A stretch of DNA of 64,000 bases, from contig NZ_JACIDS010000003.1 of assembly GCF_014196455.1 (NCBI RefSeq), positions 682,001 through 746,000 on the forward strand. The letters run 5' to 3'. Numbering within the stretch: position 1 is the first letter of the stretch; each line of letters opens with the position of its first letter. The notes below the pieces were generated by a model, which was not told where the DNA came from, ran no database searches, and saw nothing but the letters and a program-made list of their open reading frames with translations. The position numbers and the translations under genes were made by a program. Positions 22,085 to 30,182 of this stretch are shown here, one piece after another. Source of the DNA: Kaistia hirudinis (GTDB lineage Bacteria > Pseudomonadota > Alphaproteobacteria > Rhizobiales > Kaistiaceae).

Positions 22085-23214
22085 GCAAGTCCCCCGCGCC
22101 GGAGCGCCCGACCGATCGCCCGACGCCCCGCGCCGGCATCCTCAACATCGCGGCTTATGATGCGGGTCGCGTGGTTGCTACGGGCGGCGGCCGCTCGTTC
22201 AAGCTCGCCGCCAACGAAACGCCGCTCGGACCGAGCCCCGCCGCAATCGCAGCCTTCCGCGAGAGCGCCGAGGGACTGGAGATCTATCCGGATGCCTTCG
22301 CCACGGTTCTGCGTGAGGCGATCGGCGCCGCGCATGGTCTTCTGCCGTCGCGGATCGTTTGCGGTGCCGGTTCGGACGAATTGCTGGCGCTGCTCGCCCG
22401 CGCGTATCTCGCGCCGGGCGATGAAGCGATCCACACGGAATATGGCTTCCTGATCTATTCGATCGCGATCCGCGCCGCGGGCGGCGTCCCCGTCGTCGGG
22501 CCGGAGAAGGATCACACCGCCTATGTCGACGGGATCCTCGACCGGGTGAGCGAGCGGACGCGGATCGTCTTCCTCGCCAATCCCAACAACCCGACCGGCA
22601 CCTATCTGCCGTTCAGCGAGATCCGGCGGCTGCATGCAGGGCTGCCGCGCCGCGTGCTGCTGGTGCTCGATGCGGCCTATGCCGAATATGTCCGCCGCAA
22701 CGACTATGAGAGCGGCGTGTCGCTGGCCGCCGAGGCCGAGAACGTCGTGATGACGCGGACCTTCTCGAAGATCCACGGCCTCGCCTCGCTGCGTATCGGC
22801 TGGCTCTACGGCCCCGAGGCGGTGGTCGACGTGCTCAATCGCATTCGCGGTCCGTTCAACGTCTCCACCCCCGCGCTCCGCGCCGCGACGGCGGCGCTGG
22901 CCGACCGGGCGCATGTCGAAGCTTCGGTGGCTCACAATGAAGAATGGCTGCCGCGTGTCACCAAGGCGGTGGAGGCGATGGGCCTCGAGGTGACGCCGAG
23001 CGTCGGCAATTTCGTGCTGATCCATTTTCCGAAGATGCGCGGCCGCACGGCCGCCGAGGCCGAGGCCTATCTGCTCGACCACGGCATCGTGCTTCGGACC
23101 GTCGGCGGCTACGGTTTGCCGGATGCGCTGCGCATGACGATCGGAAGTGCCGAGGCGAACGAGGCGGCGATCGCCGCGCTCAAGGCGTTCCTGCACCAGG
23201 CGGGCGGCGTCTGA
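22081..23214 (+). CDS. hisC: Histidinol-phosphate / aromatic aminotransferase
   Basis: PLP-dependent class I/II aminotransferase, 377 residues. The PLP lysine is K230 in [20 protein letters not shown]; other motifs are [29 protein letters not shown] and [14 protein letters not shown]. By sequence it belongs to the HisC family, but its place between chorismate mutase and prephenate dehydrogenase suggests it also, or mainly, transaminates aromatic precursors. The ATG overlaps the upstream stop. Confidence 0.92.
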   Translation: MSKSPAPERPTDRPTPRAGILNIAAYDAGRVVATGGGRSFKLAANETPLGPSPAAIAAFRESAEGLEIYPDAFATVLREAIGAAHGLLPSRIVCGAGSDELLALLARAYLAPGDEAIHTEYGFLIYSIAIRAAGGVPVVGPEKDHTAYVDGILDRVSERTRIVFLANPNNPTGTYLPFSEIRRLHAGLPRRVLLVLDAAYAEYVRRNDYESGVSLAAEAENVVMTRTFSKIHGLASLRIGWLYGPEAVVDVLNRIRGPFNVSTPALRAATAALADRAHVEASVAHNEEWLPRVTKAVEAMGLEVTPSVGNFVLIHFPKMRGRTAAEAEAYLLDHGIVLRTVGGYGLPDALRMTIGSAEANEAAIAALKAFLHQAGGV

Positions 23215-24146
23215 TGGAGGCTCCGTTTTATTCGCGGCTCGCCCTGATCGGCATCGGCCTCATCGGTTCCTCGATCGCGCTCGCCGCGCGGGCCTCCGGC
23301 GCGGTCGGGGAGATCGCGATCCATACGCGCTCGCCATCGACGCTGAAGCGGGCCGAGGAACTGGGGCTCGGCGACGCCTATTTCGCTACCGCCGCCGAGG
23401 CGGTGAAGGGTGCCGATTGCGTCATCGTCTGCGTCCCGGTCGGCGCCTGCGCCGCGGTGGCCGCCGAGATCGGGCCGCATCTGGCGCCCGGCGCCGTGGT
23501 CTCCGATGTGGGCTCGGTCAAGGCGGCTGTGGTCAAGGCCATGGCGCCGCATCTGCCGGCCGGCATCCACTTCATCCCCGGCCATCCGATCGCTGGCACG
23601 GAATATTCGGGTCCCGACGCCGGCTTCGCCACGCTGTTCGAGAACCGCTGGTGCGTGCTCACACCCGGCGAGGATGTCGATCCGGCGGCGGTCGCGCGCT
23701 TCGTCGCCTTCTGGCGGACGCTCGGCGCCAATGTCGAGACCATGTCGGCGGAGCATCACGATCTGGTGCTGGCGATCACCAGCCATCTGCCGCATCTGAT
23801 CGCCTACAACATCGTCGGCACGGCCTCCGACCTCGAGGCGGGCATCCGCTCGGAAGTGCTGAAATTCTCCGCCTCGGGTTTCCGCGACTTCACCCGGATC
23901 GCCGCGTCGGACCCGACCATGTGGCGCGACATCTTCCTCGCCAACAAGGATGCCGTGCTGGAGATGCTCGGCCGCTTCAACGAGGATCTCGCCATGCTGA
24001 CGCGCGCGATCCGCACGGGCGACGGCGATACGCTGTTCGAGCTCTTCACCCGCACGCGCGCCATCCGCCGGTCCATCGTCGCGATCGGTCAGGATACTGC
24101 CGCACCTGATTTCGGGCGGCGTGGCACGGAGAAGCCCGAGGGCTGA
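23214..24146 (+). CDS. tyrC: Prephenate/arogenate dehydrogenase
   Basis: NAD(P)-dependent oxidative decarboxylation of prephenate or arogenate in tyrosine synthesis; cytosolic; 310 residues. The dinucleotide fold is at the N-terminus (LALIGIGLIGSSIALAARAS). GSVKAAVVKAM and FIPGHPIAGTEYSGP contain the catalytic His region, and the helical C-terminus carries EHHDLVLAITSHLPHLIAY. The ATG overlaps the last base of the hisC stop. Only three bases separate its stop from the convergent SGNH hydrolase gene, taken here as the left edge of an accessory island. Confidence 0.93.
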   Translation: MEAPFYSRLALIGIGLIGSSIALAARASGAVGEIAIHTRSPSTLKRAEELGLGDAYFATAAEAVKGADCVIVCVPVGACAAVAAEIGPHLAPGAVVSDVGSVKAAVVKAMAPHLPAGIHFIPGHPIAGTEYSGPDAGFATLFENRWCVLTPGEDVDPAAVARFVAFWRTLGANVETMSAEHHDLVLAITSHLPHLIAYNIVGTASDLEAGIRSEVLKFSASGFRDFTRIAASDPTMWRDIFLANKDAVLEMLGRFNEDLAMLTRAIRTGDGDTLFELFTRTRAIRRSIVAIGQDTAAPDFGRRGTEKPEG

Positions 24147-24149
24147 TCG

Positions 24150-24785
24150 CTACCAGCCGGCGCGGCTGATGGCCTCGGTAACGGTGTCCGCCACAAGCTT
24201 GTGGCCGACGCGGTTCAGGTGGATCTGGTCCAGCCGCTGACCCCCGCCGATCTTGCCGTTCGGATCGACGAAGCGGCTGCCGAAGCGCGTGGCGAGCGCG
24301 GCATTGAGCGCCTTGATCTGCGCCCATCCTGCCTCGCCCGGCTGCTCGCCCGGATAGGCACCGGGTGGCACGGCCAGCACCAGGAAGCGCGGGTCCGCTG
24401 CGGCCGCCAGGATCGCGGCGATGTCTTCGATCACGGCCTCGCCATCGGCATAATTGTTGCGCCCGGCCCAGACCACGATCGGCCGGCCGTGATAGCCGGC
24501 CATGCGCAGGAAGCGCTGCCGGATCTCGCCCGACGTCTCGCCCCCGACGCCGAGATTGACGTAGCGCCGGTTGCCGAGGGCCTCCGAGACGAGGGCGGGG
24601 TAGGCGGCTTCGAAGGGCAGGCCTGCGCCCGAGGTCAGGCTATCGCCCAGGAAGACGATCGGCTCGCCGACGCTGCCGGCCGACCGGATCCGGCCATAGA
24701 CCTTCAGGGCGGGGCCATAGGCCGGCCCGGAGGCCGGCAGCGTCTTGATCGCGAGCAAGGGAAGCTTCGACAGGGCCTGACGCAT
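24150..24785 (-). CDS. SGNH/GDSL hydrolase
   Basis: A 211-residue esterase/lipase-type hydrolase. Block I is VFLGDSLTSGAG with the catalytic Ser; block II VNLGVGGETSGEIRQR; block III VWAGRNNYAD; block V GQRLDQIHLNRVGH with the catalytic Asp and His. No signal peptide is evident. The ATG at 24785 has GGAG 9 bases upstream; a TTG further up (24809) is possible. Its promoter region carries an 8-7-8 inverted repeat shared with the next operon, suggesting membership of the same module. It may act on a carbohydrate ester. Confidence 0.85.
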   Translation of the reverse strand: MRQALSKLPLLAIKTLPASGPAYGPALKVYGRIRSAGSVGEPIVFLGDSLTSGAGLPFEAAYPALVSEALGNRRYVNLGVGGETSGEIRQRFLRMAGYHGRPIVVWAGRNNYADGEAVIEDIAAILAAAADPRFLVLAVPPGAYPGEQPGEAGWAQIKALNAALATRFGSRFVDPNGKIGGGQRLDQIHLNRVGHKLVADTVTEAISRAGW

Positions 24786-24830
24786 GGGTTGTGTCTCCGA
24801 AGATAACAACCAATACGAGCTTGAGTGCAG

Positions 24831-24853
24831 AGATACAATCCATGGTTATATCT
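24831..24853. promoter_or_regulatory. 8-7-8 inverted repeat, operator-like (site 2)
   Basis: AGATACAA (24831-24838) and TTATATCT (24846-24853) are separated by 7 bases, 46 bases upstream of the SGNH hydrolase ATG. It has the same design as 27339-27361 and sits in a locally AT-rich gap. Confidence 0.6.
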
Positions 24854-24881
24854 GACTTCGGATACACCATGCTGCGTCCCC

Positions 24882-26342
24882 TCATCGGATATTCGGCAGC
24901 ACGCTCCGCTTGAACGCCGTGGCCCGGCGCTGCGCGTAATAGGCGACGCCGAAGGCGCCGGGGTGCGTCTTGTCGCCGGGGTCGATATTGGTGATCAGCG
25001 CCGAATTCGCCGAGGTCGGTGTCGCCTCGTTGTTCCAGGCGCCGGTCACCCACGGCCCGGCCGGGTCGGTCCGCACCGGCACGAACCAGCACTGCGGATC
25101 CGCGAAGGCCGTGACCGCGTCGGCGACCGCCTGCTCGGCATACGCGATCTTGGCCGCCGCCCCTTCCGCGCTGTCATCGATCGGAACGATGCCGAAGGAG
25201 ACGATGGGACCCGCATAGCCGAGGCCGCGCAGCGTCCGGTAGGTCGAGAGCGCCGCGGCCGTCAGGTCTGCGGCCGTGATCGCCGTTGAGGCGAAGGGCG
25301 TGCCGGCCCTGGTGCCGCGGTCGTTGGACGAGCCGGCGAAGAACACGATGTCCGGCTTCAGCGCCACGGCCTGCGCCAGCCGCTCGGCATAGCTATAGGA
25401 CGCGCCGTCGACATCCTTGGCGATGTAGCCGGTGCCGCCCTTCGCAAGCGACCACATGTCCCGGATACCGACGAGGTCGCCGAACTGTCGGTGCAGCGTC
25501 TGGCCGACCATGTAGGGGCCGTAGTTCGAGCCCGCGCCAATGCTGTCCTCGATGAAGACCGCCCGCACGAGGTCGGTCGCCGGCGGCGCATAGACCTGGC
25601 CGAGCGTCGAGACGCGGACGCCGCGAAAATTCCAGTCGTCGCGCCGGCCGCGCACCTCGACCCGGTGTTCCCGCATCCCGCCCGGCAGCGCGACCTTGAG
25701 CCACTGGCTGGAACTCGGCACGCCGTCATGGTCGAGCGAGACGAAGCGGCCATCGACGATGACGGTCATGCCCTGCGCGAAGGCGACATGGTCGATGGCG
25801 AAGGCGCTGTCGAACACCATGAACTCGATGCCGGAGCTGGCGCCATAGACGGTCGTGCCGCTCTTCGACTGGAACACGGCGGGCTTCCACTGCGTCGTGC
25901 TGTAGACCTCGGGCGTCGCGCCGAGCATGCGGAAGCGGCCGGGATGCGAGACGGGCTGGTAGAGCAAGCCAAGGCTCGGGCTGCCATAGGCCTCGACGCT
26001 GACGGTCGGCGCTGCGCCATCATCGGCCGTCATGCGCGCGGCGCCGATCCAGGACCAGAGCACGCCCGTCGAGCCGGCGCCGTCGAATGCGGGGTTGGCG
26101 ATCGTATGCGTCGGGCCGCTCGCGCCGGCCGTCGTCGCGGTCGAGAGGGCCTCGTACCAGTTTCCGCCGGAGGCGCGGACATTGCCGGTCTTGATCGCCT
26201 CGCCCTGTGCATAGGCGGGCGGCGCCTTCCAGGGCAGGTTCGACGTCGGATTGCCGCGTTCGGCATCGCGCGCCAGGCGGCGGAGCTTCGCGCCGAGCGT
26301 CTCGGCGAGACGGACGGGGGGCGTGATGATCGCGTCGGCCAT
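24882..26342 (-). CDS. Large GDSL-like protein, possible tail-fibre type
   Basis: A 486-residue protein with two parts. The N-terminal half is beta-rich and repetitive in character (WYEALSTATTAGASGPTHTI, SSGIEFMVFDSAFAIDHVAF). The C-terminal half is an SGNH-type hydrolase: FIEDSIGAGSNYGP with the Ser, SLAKGGTGYIA, VFFAGSSNDRG, and GDKTHPGAFG with Asp and His. Such fusions occur in phage tail or receptor-binding proteins and in polysaccharide esterases. No signal peptide. It is last of a three-gene unit, 3 bases after the preceding stop. Confidence 0.75.
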   Translation of the reverse strand: MADAIITPPVRLAETLGAKLRRLARDAERGNPTSNLPWKAPPAYAQGEAIKTGNVRASGGNWYEALSTATTAGASGPTHTIANPAFDGAGSTGVLWSWIGAARMTADDGAAPTVSVEAYGSPSLGLLYQPVSHPGRFRMLGATPEVYSTTQWKPAVFQSKSGTTVYGASSGIEFMVFDSAFAIDHVAFAQGMTVIVDGRFVSLDHDGVPSSSQWLKVALPGGMREHRVEVRGRRDDWNFRGVRVSTLGQVYAPPATDLVRAVFIEDSIGAGSNYGPYMVGQTLHRQFGDLVGIRDMWSLAKGGTGYIAKDVDGASYSYAERLAQAVALKPDIVFFAGSSNDRGTRAGTPFASTAITAADLTAAALSTYRTLRGLGYAGPIVSFGIVPIDDSAEGAAAKIAYAEQAVADAVTAFADPQCWFVPVRTDPAGPWVTGAWNNEATPTSANSALITNIDPGDKTHPGAFGVAYYAQRRATAFKRSVLPNIR

Positions 26343-26345
26343 GGC

Positions 26346-26888
26346 TCAACCCCGGAATTCGATGGCGAGCACCGTGCTCGCCGGCGCGATCAGCTTCAGC
26401 GTCGCAAAATCCGCCATGCGGAGGGGATATTGCGCGCCCTCATAGAGCGCGGTGCCGATGCCGGTCGCATCCGATGCGGTGGTTGGCGTCGCGCCGCCAT
26501 GGGCATAACGGATGCCATCGCCGCGCGGCTGCAGATAGACGAGCTTCGCGCCATTCGGGATCGTGGCCGAGACGGCGGAGAGCAGGGCGGCCAGCGTCTG
26601 CGCTGTCGCGGTGACCGTCACGGTGCGATGCCCGAGCGGGGCGAAGGGCGCGTCGGGCACCGGCAGCGCGGCGAGCGCGCTCTCGATCCGGTCCGCGGCC
26701 GTCTCGACCGCGCTTAAGAGCGCGGCGAACAGGGCCTCGATATCGATCGGCAGGCCGTCTTCCGGCCCGACCAGGGCCTGAACCGGCAGGAAGGGTCCGG
26801 CGCCGGTGCCGGAGACGTCCAGCACGCGCTGGAGGAAGGCGTTGCCGACGCCGTCGCGGATCGGGCGGGTGGAAAGGGCGGTGCTCAT
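26346..26888 (-). CDS. Hypothetical protein of tail-like module
   Basis: A 180-residue protein of unknown function. A long helical N-terminal half (IDIEALFAALLSAVETAADR) is followed by a beta-rich part (HRTVTVTATAQTLAALLSAV, AKLVYLQPRGDGIRYAHGG) that looks like a small beta-sandwich of the kind found in phage structural accessory proteins. The start at 26888 overlaps the upstream stop as ATGA; the frame extends three codons further to 26897. Function is not claimed. Confidence 0.7.
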   Translation of the reverse strand: MSTALSTRPIRDGVGNAFLQRVLDVSGTGAGPFLPVQALVGPEDGLPIDIEALFAALLSAVETAADRIESALAALPVPDAPFAPLGHRTVTVTATAQTLAALLSAVSATIPNGAKLVYLQPRGDGIRYAHGGATPTTASDATGIGTALYEGAQYPLRMADFATLKLIAPASTVLAIEFRG

Positions 26889-27289
26889 GCCAGCCATCCA
26901 AGCAGGAAGAGGGGAATGTTCTCGGGATCGGCCGCGTCGAGCATCGTCGCGCCGGCCGGCGCGCCTGCGTCGGCATTGACGCCGCCGAGGCCCGTCACGT
27001 CGCCGAAGAACAGCGTCGTCTCGACATCATCCACGCGCTGCTCGATCTCGTAGCGGGCGACGCGGCCCTGCGGGATCGCGCGGGATTCGGCGAGGCTCGG
27101 CGACCAGCGCAGCGTGCTGCCGGCGAGAAGCAGCGAGCCGGAGGGCGTGTCGCGCGTGAAGAGCGTGCGGCCGCCGGCTTCGACAGCGAGAAAGAAGGCC
27201 GCACCCTCGGGCGGGGCTTCGGCCAGCGTCCAGGCGATCTCCGGCGCGTTGTTGCCGCGCCAGAGGGAGACATCGGTTCGGATCGGCAT
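26885..27289 (-). CDS. Hypothetical protein, first gene of tail-like module
   Basis: A 134-residue protein rich in beta-strand patterns (VSLWRGNNAPEIAWTLAEAP, LFTRDTPSGSLLLAGSTLRW, GRVARYEIEQRVDDVE). Such short proteins beside tail-fibre genes are common in prophages, but I do not recognise a named family. The start at 27289 (MPIRTDVSLW) is chosen because the longer frame to 27487 runs through the AT-rich promoter and operator region. It forms a coupled operon with the two downstream genes. Confidence 0.7.
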   Translation of the reverse strand: MPIRTDVSLWRGNNAPEIAWTLAEAPPEGAAFFLAVEAGGRTLFTRDTPSGSLLLAGSTLRWSPSLAESRAIPQGRVARYEIEQRVDDVETTLFFGDVTGLGGVNADAGAPAGATMLDAADPENIPLFLLGWLA

Positions 27290-27338
27290 CGTGAACTCGC
27301 TGACAGGGGAGGCGGGCGCCAATTGCGCCAGACATTCG

Positions 27339-27361
27339 ATATACAACTTTAGATTGTATAT
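27339..27361. promoter_or_regulatory. 8-7-8 inverted repeat, operator-like (site 1)
   Basis: A perfect inverted repeat, ATATACAA (27339-27346) and TTGTATAT (27354-27361), with a 7-base spacer, 50 bases upstream of the first tail-like gene. It shares arm sequence and spacing with 24831-24853. Confidence 0.65.
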
Positions 27362-27500
27362 GTCACGCAATTTCGACCATATGCAGGGCGGACTGCGTCT
27401 CTGCGCATCGGCCGTCGCGCGATCGGCCGGCTGTCGGCTCCCCCCATGACCGCCCGAACCGGGAGCCCGCAGGTCGCCAATCCGCACCCCACGCCATCCG

Positions 27501-27529
27501 TTGACAGTGAATTATGGTAACGTTACCAT
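27501..27529 (+). promoter_or_regulatory. Promoter with overlapping LacI-type operator
   Basis: TTGACA (27501-27506) is followed 17 bases later by TACCAT (27524-27529). The perfect 16-bp palindrome ATGGTAACGTTACCAT (27514-27529) covers the -10 box, so a LacI-family repressor bound here would block the SDR-transketolase-dehydratase operon. A 15/16 match lies at 48032-48047. Confidence 0.75.
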
Positions 27530-27553
27530 CGTCACGAAATGGGAGGAACCATC

Positions 27554-28330
27554 GTGTCGTCAGGGGAAATGCGGGCCGTCGTCACCGGTGCCGGTGCGGG
27601 GCTCGGACGGGAGCTTGTCTCGATGTTCGCGGCGCGGGGCGTCGCGGTGGCCATGGTCGATCGCGATGCCGCGGGGCTCGAGGCGACGCGCGGCGGCCTG
27701 CCGCCGGCGGCGCGCACGCTGTCGATCGTGCAGGACCTGACGGCCGAAGGGGCGGGTGAGGCGATCATCGGCCAGGTCGGGGCGGCCTGGGGTGGTCTGG
27801 ACATCCTCGTCAACAATGCCGGCTATGGCGCGATCGAGCCCTTCTTCGAGATGAGCGCCGGGCTCTGGAACCGGACGCTCGCCATCAACGTCGTTGCGCT
27901 CGTCATGCTCAGCCGCGCGGCGGGCGAGGCGATGAAGCGCAGCGGCGGCGGGCGCATCGTCAACATCACCTCGCCGGCCTCGCGCATGGCGCTGCCTAAC
28001 TACGCCGCCTATGCGGCGTCGAAGGCCGCCGTCGATTCGATCACGCGGACCAGCGCCATCGCGCTCGCGCCTTTCGGCATCACGGTCAATTCCGTCTCGC
28101 CGGGCATGATGGACACCGAGATGCAGCGCGTCACCGAGCGCGCGCTCGCGCGGGCCGAGGGCCGCGAGGATTTCGAGGAATTCATCGCCGAACGGACGCG
28201 CCGCGCCCCGCTCGGCCGCCGCGCGGGGATCGACGAAGTCGCCGCCGCGGTCATCTGGCTCGCGCTCGATGCGCCGGCCTATATCACCGCCGAGCGGCTC
28301 AACGCTTCCGGCGGCATGGACAGGGACTGA
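27554..28330 (+). CDS. SDR family oxidoreductase
   Basis: Short-chain dehydrogenase/reductase, 258 residues, with an intact cofactor motif (VVTGAGAGLGRELV), NNAG motif (DILVNNAGYG), the catalytic Ser region (IVNITSPASRMAL) and YxxxK (YAAYAASKAAVDS). It likely oxidises a sugar or polyol hydroxyl. The start is taken as the GTG at 27554, because GGGAGGA lies 6-7 bases before it; the ATG at 27539 would sit on that ribosome site. It is first in an operon with the transketolase pair and the dehydratase. Confidence 0.9.
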   Translation: MSSGEMRAVVTGAGAGLGRELVSMFAARGVAVAMVDRDAAGLEATRGGLPPAARTLSIVQDLTAEGAGEAIIGQVGAAWGGLDILVNNAGYGAIEPFFEMSAGLWNRTLAINVVALVMLSRAAGEAMKRSGGGRIVNITSPASRMALPNYAAYAASKAAVDSITRTSAIALAPFGITVNSVSPGMMDTEMQRVTERALARAEGREDFEEFIAERTRRAPLGRRAGIDEVAAAVIWLALDAPAYITAERLNASGGMDRD

Positions 28331-28333
28331 ACC

Positions 28334-29188
28334 ATGGCGCTTCCAGCCAATCATCCGCCGGAGACGGCGGATCTCGCGGCGCTTCGCGCCCATGCGCATG
28401 CGATGCGCCGGCATATGCTGGTGATGGCGCGCGGTCCGGGCCAGGGCTATGTCGGCCAGGGGCTCGGCATCGCCGATACGCTCGCGGCGCTCTATTTCCA
28501 TGAACTGCGCTGGGACCCGACGGATCTCTCGGCGCCCGACCGCGACCGCTTCCTGCTGTCGACCGGTCACTATTCGATCGCGCTGTGGGCGGCGCTGGCC
28601 GAGGCCGGTGTCTTTCCACCGGAGGAGCTGACCAGCTACGGCGCCGATGACAGCCGCCTGGACATGTCGACGCTCGACACCACGCCGGGTGTCGAGATGA
28701 TCGGCGGCTCGCTCGGCCATGGCCTCGGCCAGGCCGTGGGCATGGCGCTGGGGCTCCGCCTCAAGGGTTCGCCGGCACGGATCTTCTGCGAGCTCTCGGA
28801 CGGCGAGATGCAGGAGGGCTCGACCTGGGAGGCGGCGATGTCCGCAGGCCATTTCGCCCTCGACAACCTCGTCGCGCTGATCGACTGCAACGGCATCCAG
28901 GCCGATGGGCCGGTGGTGCTCAACATGGAGCCGGTCGGCGAGAAATGGCGCGCTTTCGGCTTTGCGACGCAGGAGATCGACGGCAATGATTTGCCGGCCG
29001 TCGTGGATGCGCTCCATGCCGCGCGCGCACGGGACGGCAAGCCGCACGCCATCGTGCTCCGCACCCATCCCGGCTTCGGCCTGCCGACGCTGATGGCGCG
29101 CGAGAAGGCGCATTTCGTCCGCGTCGACAGCGGCGAATGGGACGCGTTGATGTCCGAACTCGACCGGGAGGAGGCCAACCATGGCTGA
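28334..29188 (+). CDS. Transketolase, N-terminal (TPP-binding) subunit
   Basis: The first half of a split transketolase, 284 residues. The TPP pyrophosphate and metal site is visible in IFCELSDGEMQEGSTWEAAM with the later Asn of LIDCNGIQADG; GSLGHGLGQAVGMALGLRLK is typical. It would transfer two-carbon ketol units between sugars together with the next gene product, whose frame overlaps by 8 bases. In catabolic islands such split transketolases often act on unusual ketose phosphates; the substrate here is unknown. Confidence 0.92.
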   Translation: MALPANHPPETADLAALRAHAHAMRRHMLVMARGPGQGYVGQGLGIADTLAALYFHELRWDPTDLSAPDRDRFLLSTGHYSIALWAALAEAGVFPPEELTSYGADDSRLDMSTLDTTPGVEMIGGSLGHGLGQAVGMALGLRLKGSPARIFCELSDGEMQEGSTWEAAMSAGHFALDNLVALIDCNGIQADGPVVLNMEPVGEKWRAFGFATQEIDGNDLPAVVDALHAARARDGKPHAIVLRTHPGFGLPTLMAREKAHFVRVDSGEWDALMSELDREEANHG

Positions 29189-30182
29189 GACGGCGCGCGT
29201 TTTCACGAAGGCCAACTATACCCGAGCCATGGGCCGGGACGAGGTCACGGGAACCCGGCCGACGGTCGATGCGCCCTTCGGCCATGCGCTCGCCGCGCTC
29301 GGCGCGGAGCGCGGCGATATCGTCGGTCTGACCGCGGATCTCGGCAAATACACCGACATCCTCCCCTTCCGCGATGCGTTCCCGAGCCGCTTCTTCAACG
29401 TGGGCATGGCGGAGCAGAACCTGATCGCGGCGGCGGCCGGCCTTGCGCGCACGGGCTTCACGCCCTTCGCGACGACCTATGGCGTCTTCGCCTCGCGCCG
29501 CGCCTATGATTTCATCGCGATCGCTTGCGCCCATTCCGCCGTTCCGGTGAAGATCATCGCCGGCCTGCCCGGCCTCACCACCGGCTATGGCGGCACGCAT
29601 CAGGCGATCGAGGATCTCGGCATCATGCGCCTCGTGCCGGGGCTCGTTGTGATCGATCCCTGCGACGCGACAGAGATCGCGGCGGCGACGCGCGCCGCGG
29701 CCGCCCATGACGGCCCCGTCTATATGCGGCTGCTGCGCGGCAAGGTCCCCGTCGTCTTCGCGCCAGATGGTTTCGACTTCGCCATCGGCAAGGCACGCCT
29801 CGTGCGCGGGGGTAGCGATGTCGGCATCGTCTCGACCGGCTTCATGACCGAGCGGGCGATCGACGCAGCCGATGCCCTCGCCGCCAAGGGCATCGCGGCC
29901 GGCGTCCTGCACATGCCCTGCCTGAAGCCCTTCGACGCGGAGGCCGTCGTCAACTTTGCCGGCAAAGTGAAGCGTCTCGTCACCGCCGAGAACCATGTTG
30001 TCTCGGGCGGTCTCGCGACGCTAGTGGCCGAAACCTTGTTCGAGGCGGGCATCACGCGGCCGCTCACGCGTATCGGCCTGCCGGATCGCTTCATCGAATG
30101 CGGCGCGGTGCCGACCTTGCAGAAACGCTACCGCATCACCGCCGACGACATCGCCGCCGCTGCCACAGGAGGAAACGCGTGA
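29181..30182 (+). CDS. Transketolase, C-terminal subunit
   Basis: The partner subunit, 333 residues, with the pyrimidine-binding domain (VGLTADLGKYTDI, FFNVGMAEQNLIAAAAGLAR with the conserved Glu, GYGGTHQAIEDLGIMR) and the C-terminal transketolase domain (DVGIVSTGFMTERAI). Translation is probably coupled to the N-terminal subunit by overlap and to the next gene through GTGA at 30179-30182. Confidence 0.92.
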   Translation: MAETARVFTKANYTRAMGRDEVTGTRPTVDAPFGHALAALGAERGDIVGLTADLGKYTDILPFRDAFPSRFFNVGMAEQNLIAAAAGLARTGFTPFATTYGVFASRRAYDFIAIACAHSAVPVKIIAGLPGLTTGYGGTHQAIEDLGIMRLVPGLVVIDPCDATEIAAATRAAAAHDGPVYMRLLRGKVPVVFAPDGFDFAIGKARLVRGGSDVGIVSTGFMTERAIDAADALAAKGIAAGVLHMPCLKPFDAEAVVNFAGKVKRLVTAENHVVSGGLATLVAETLFEAGITRPLTRIGLPDRFIECGAVPTLQKRYRITADDIAAAATGGNA

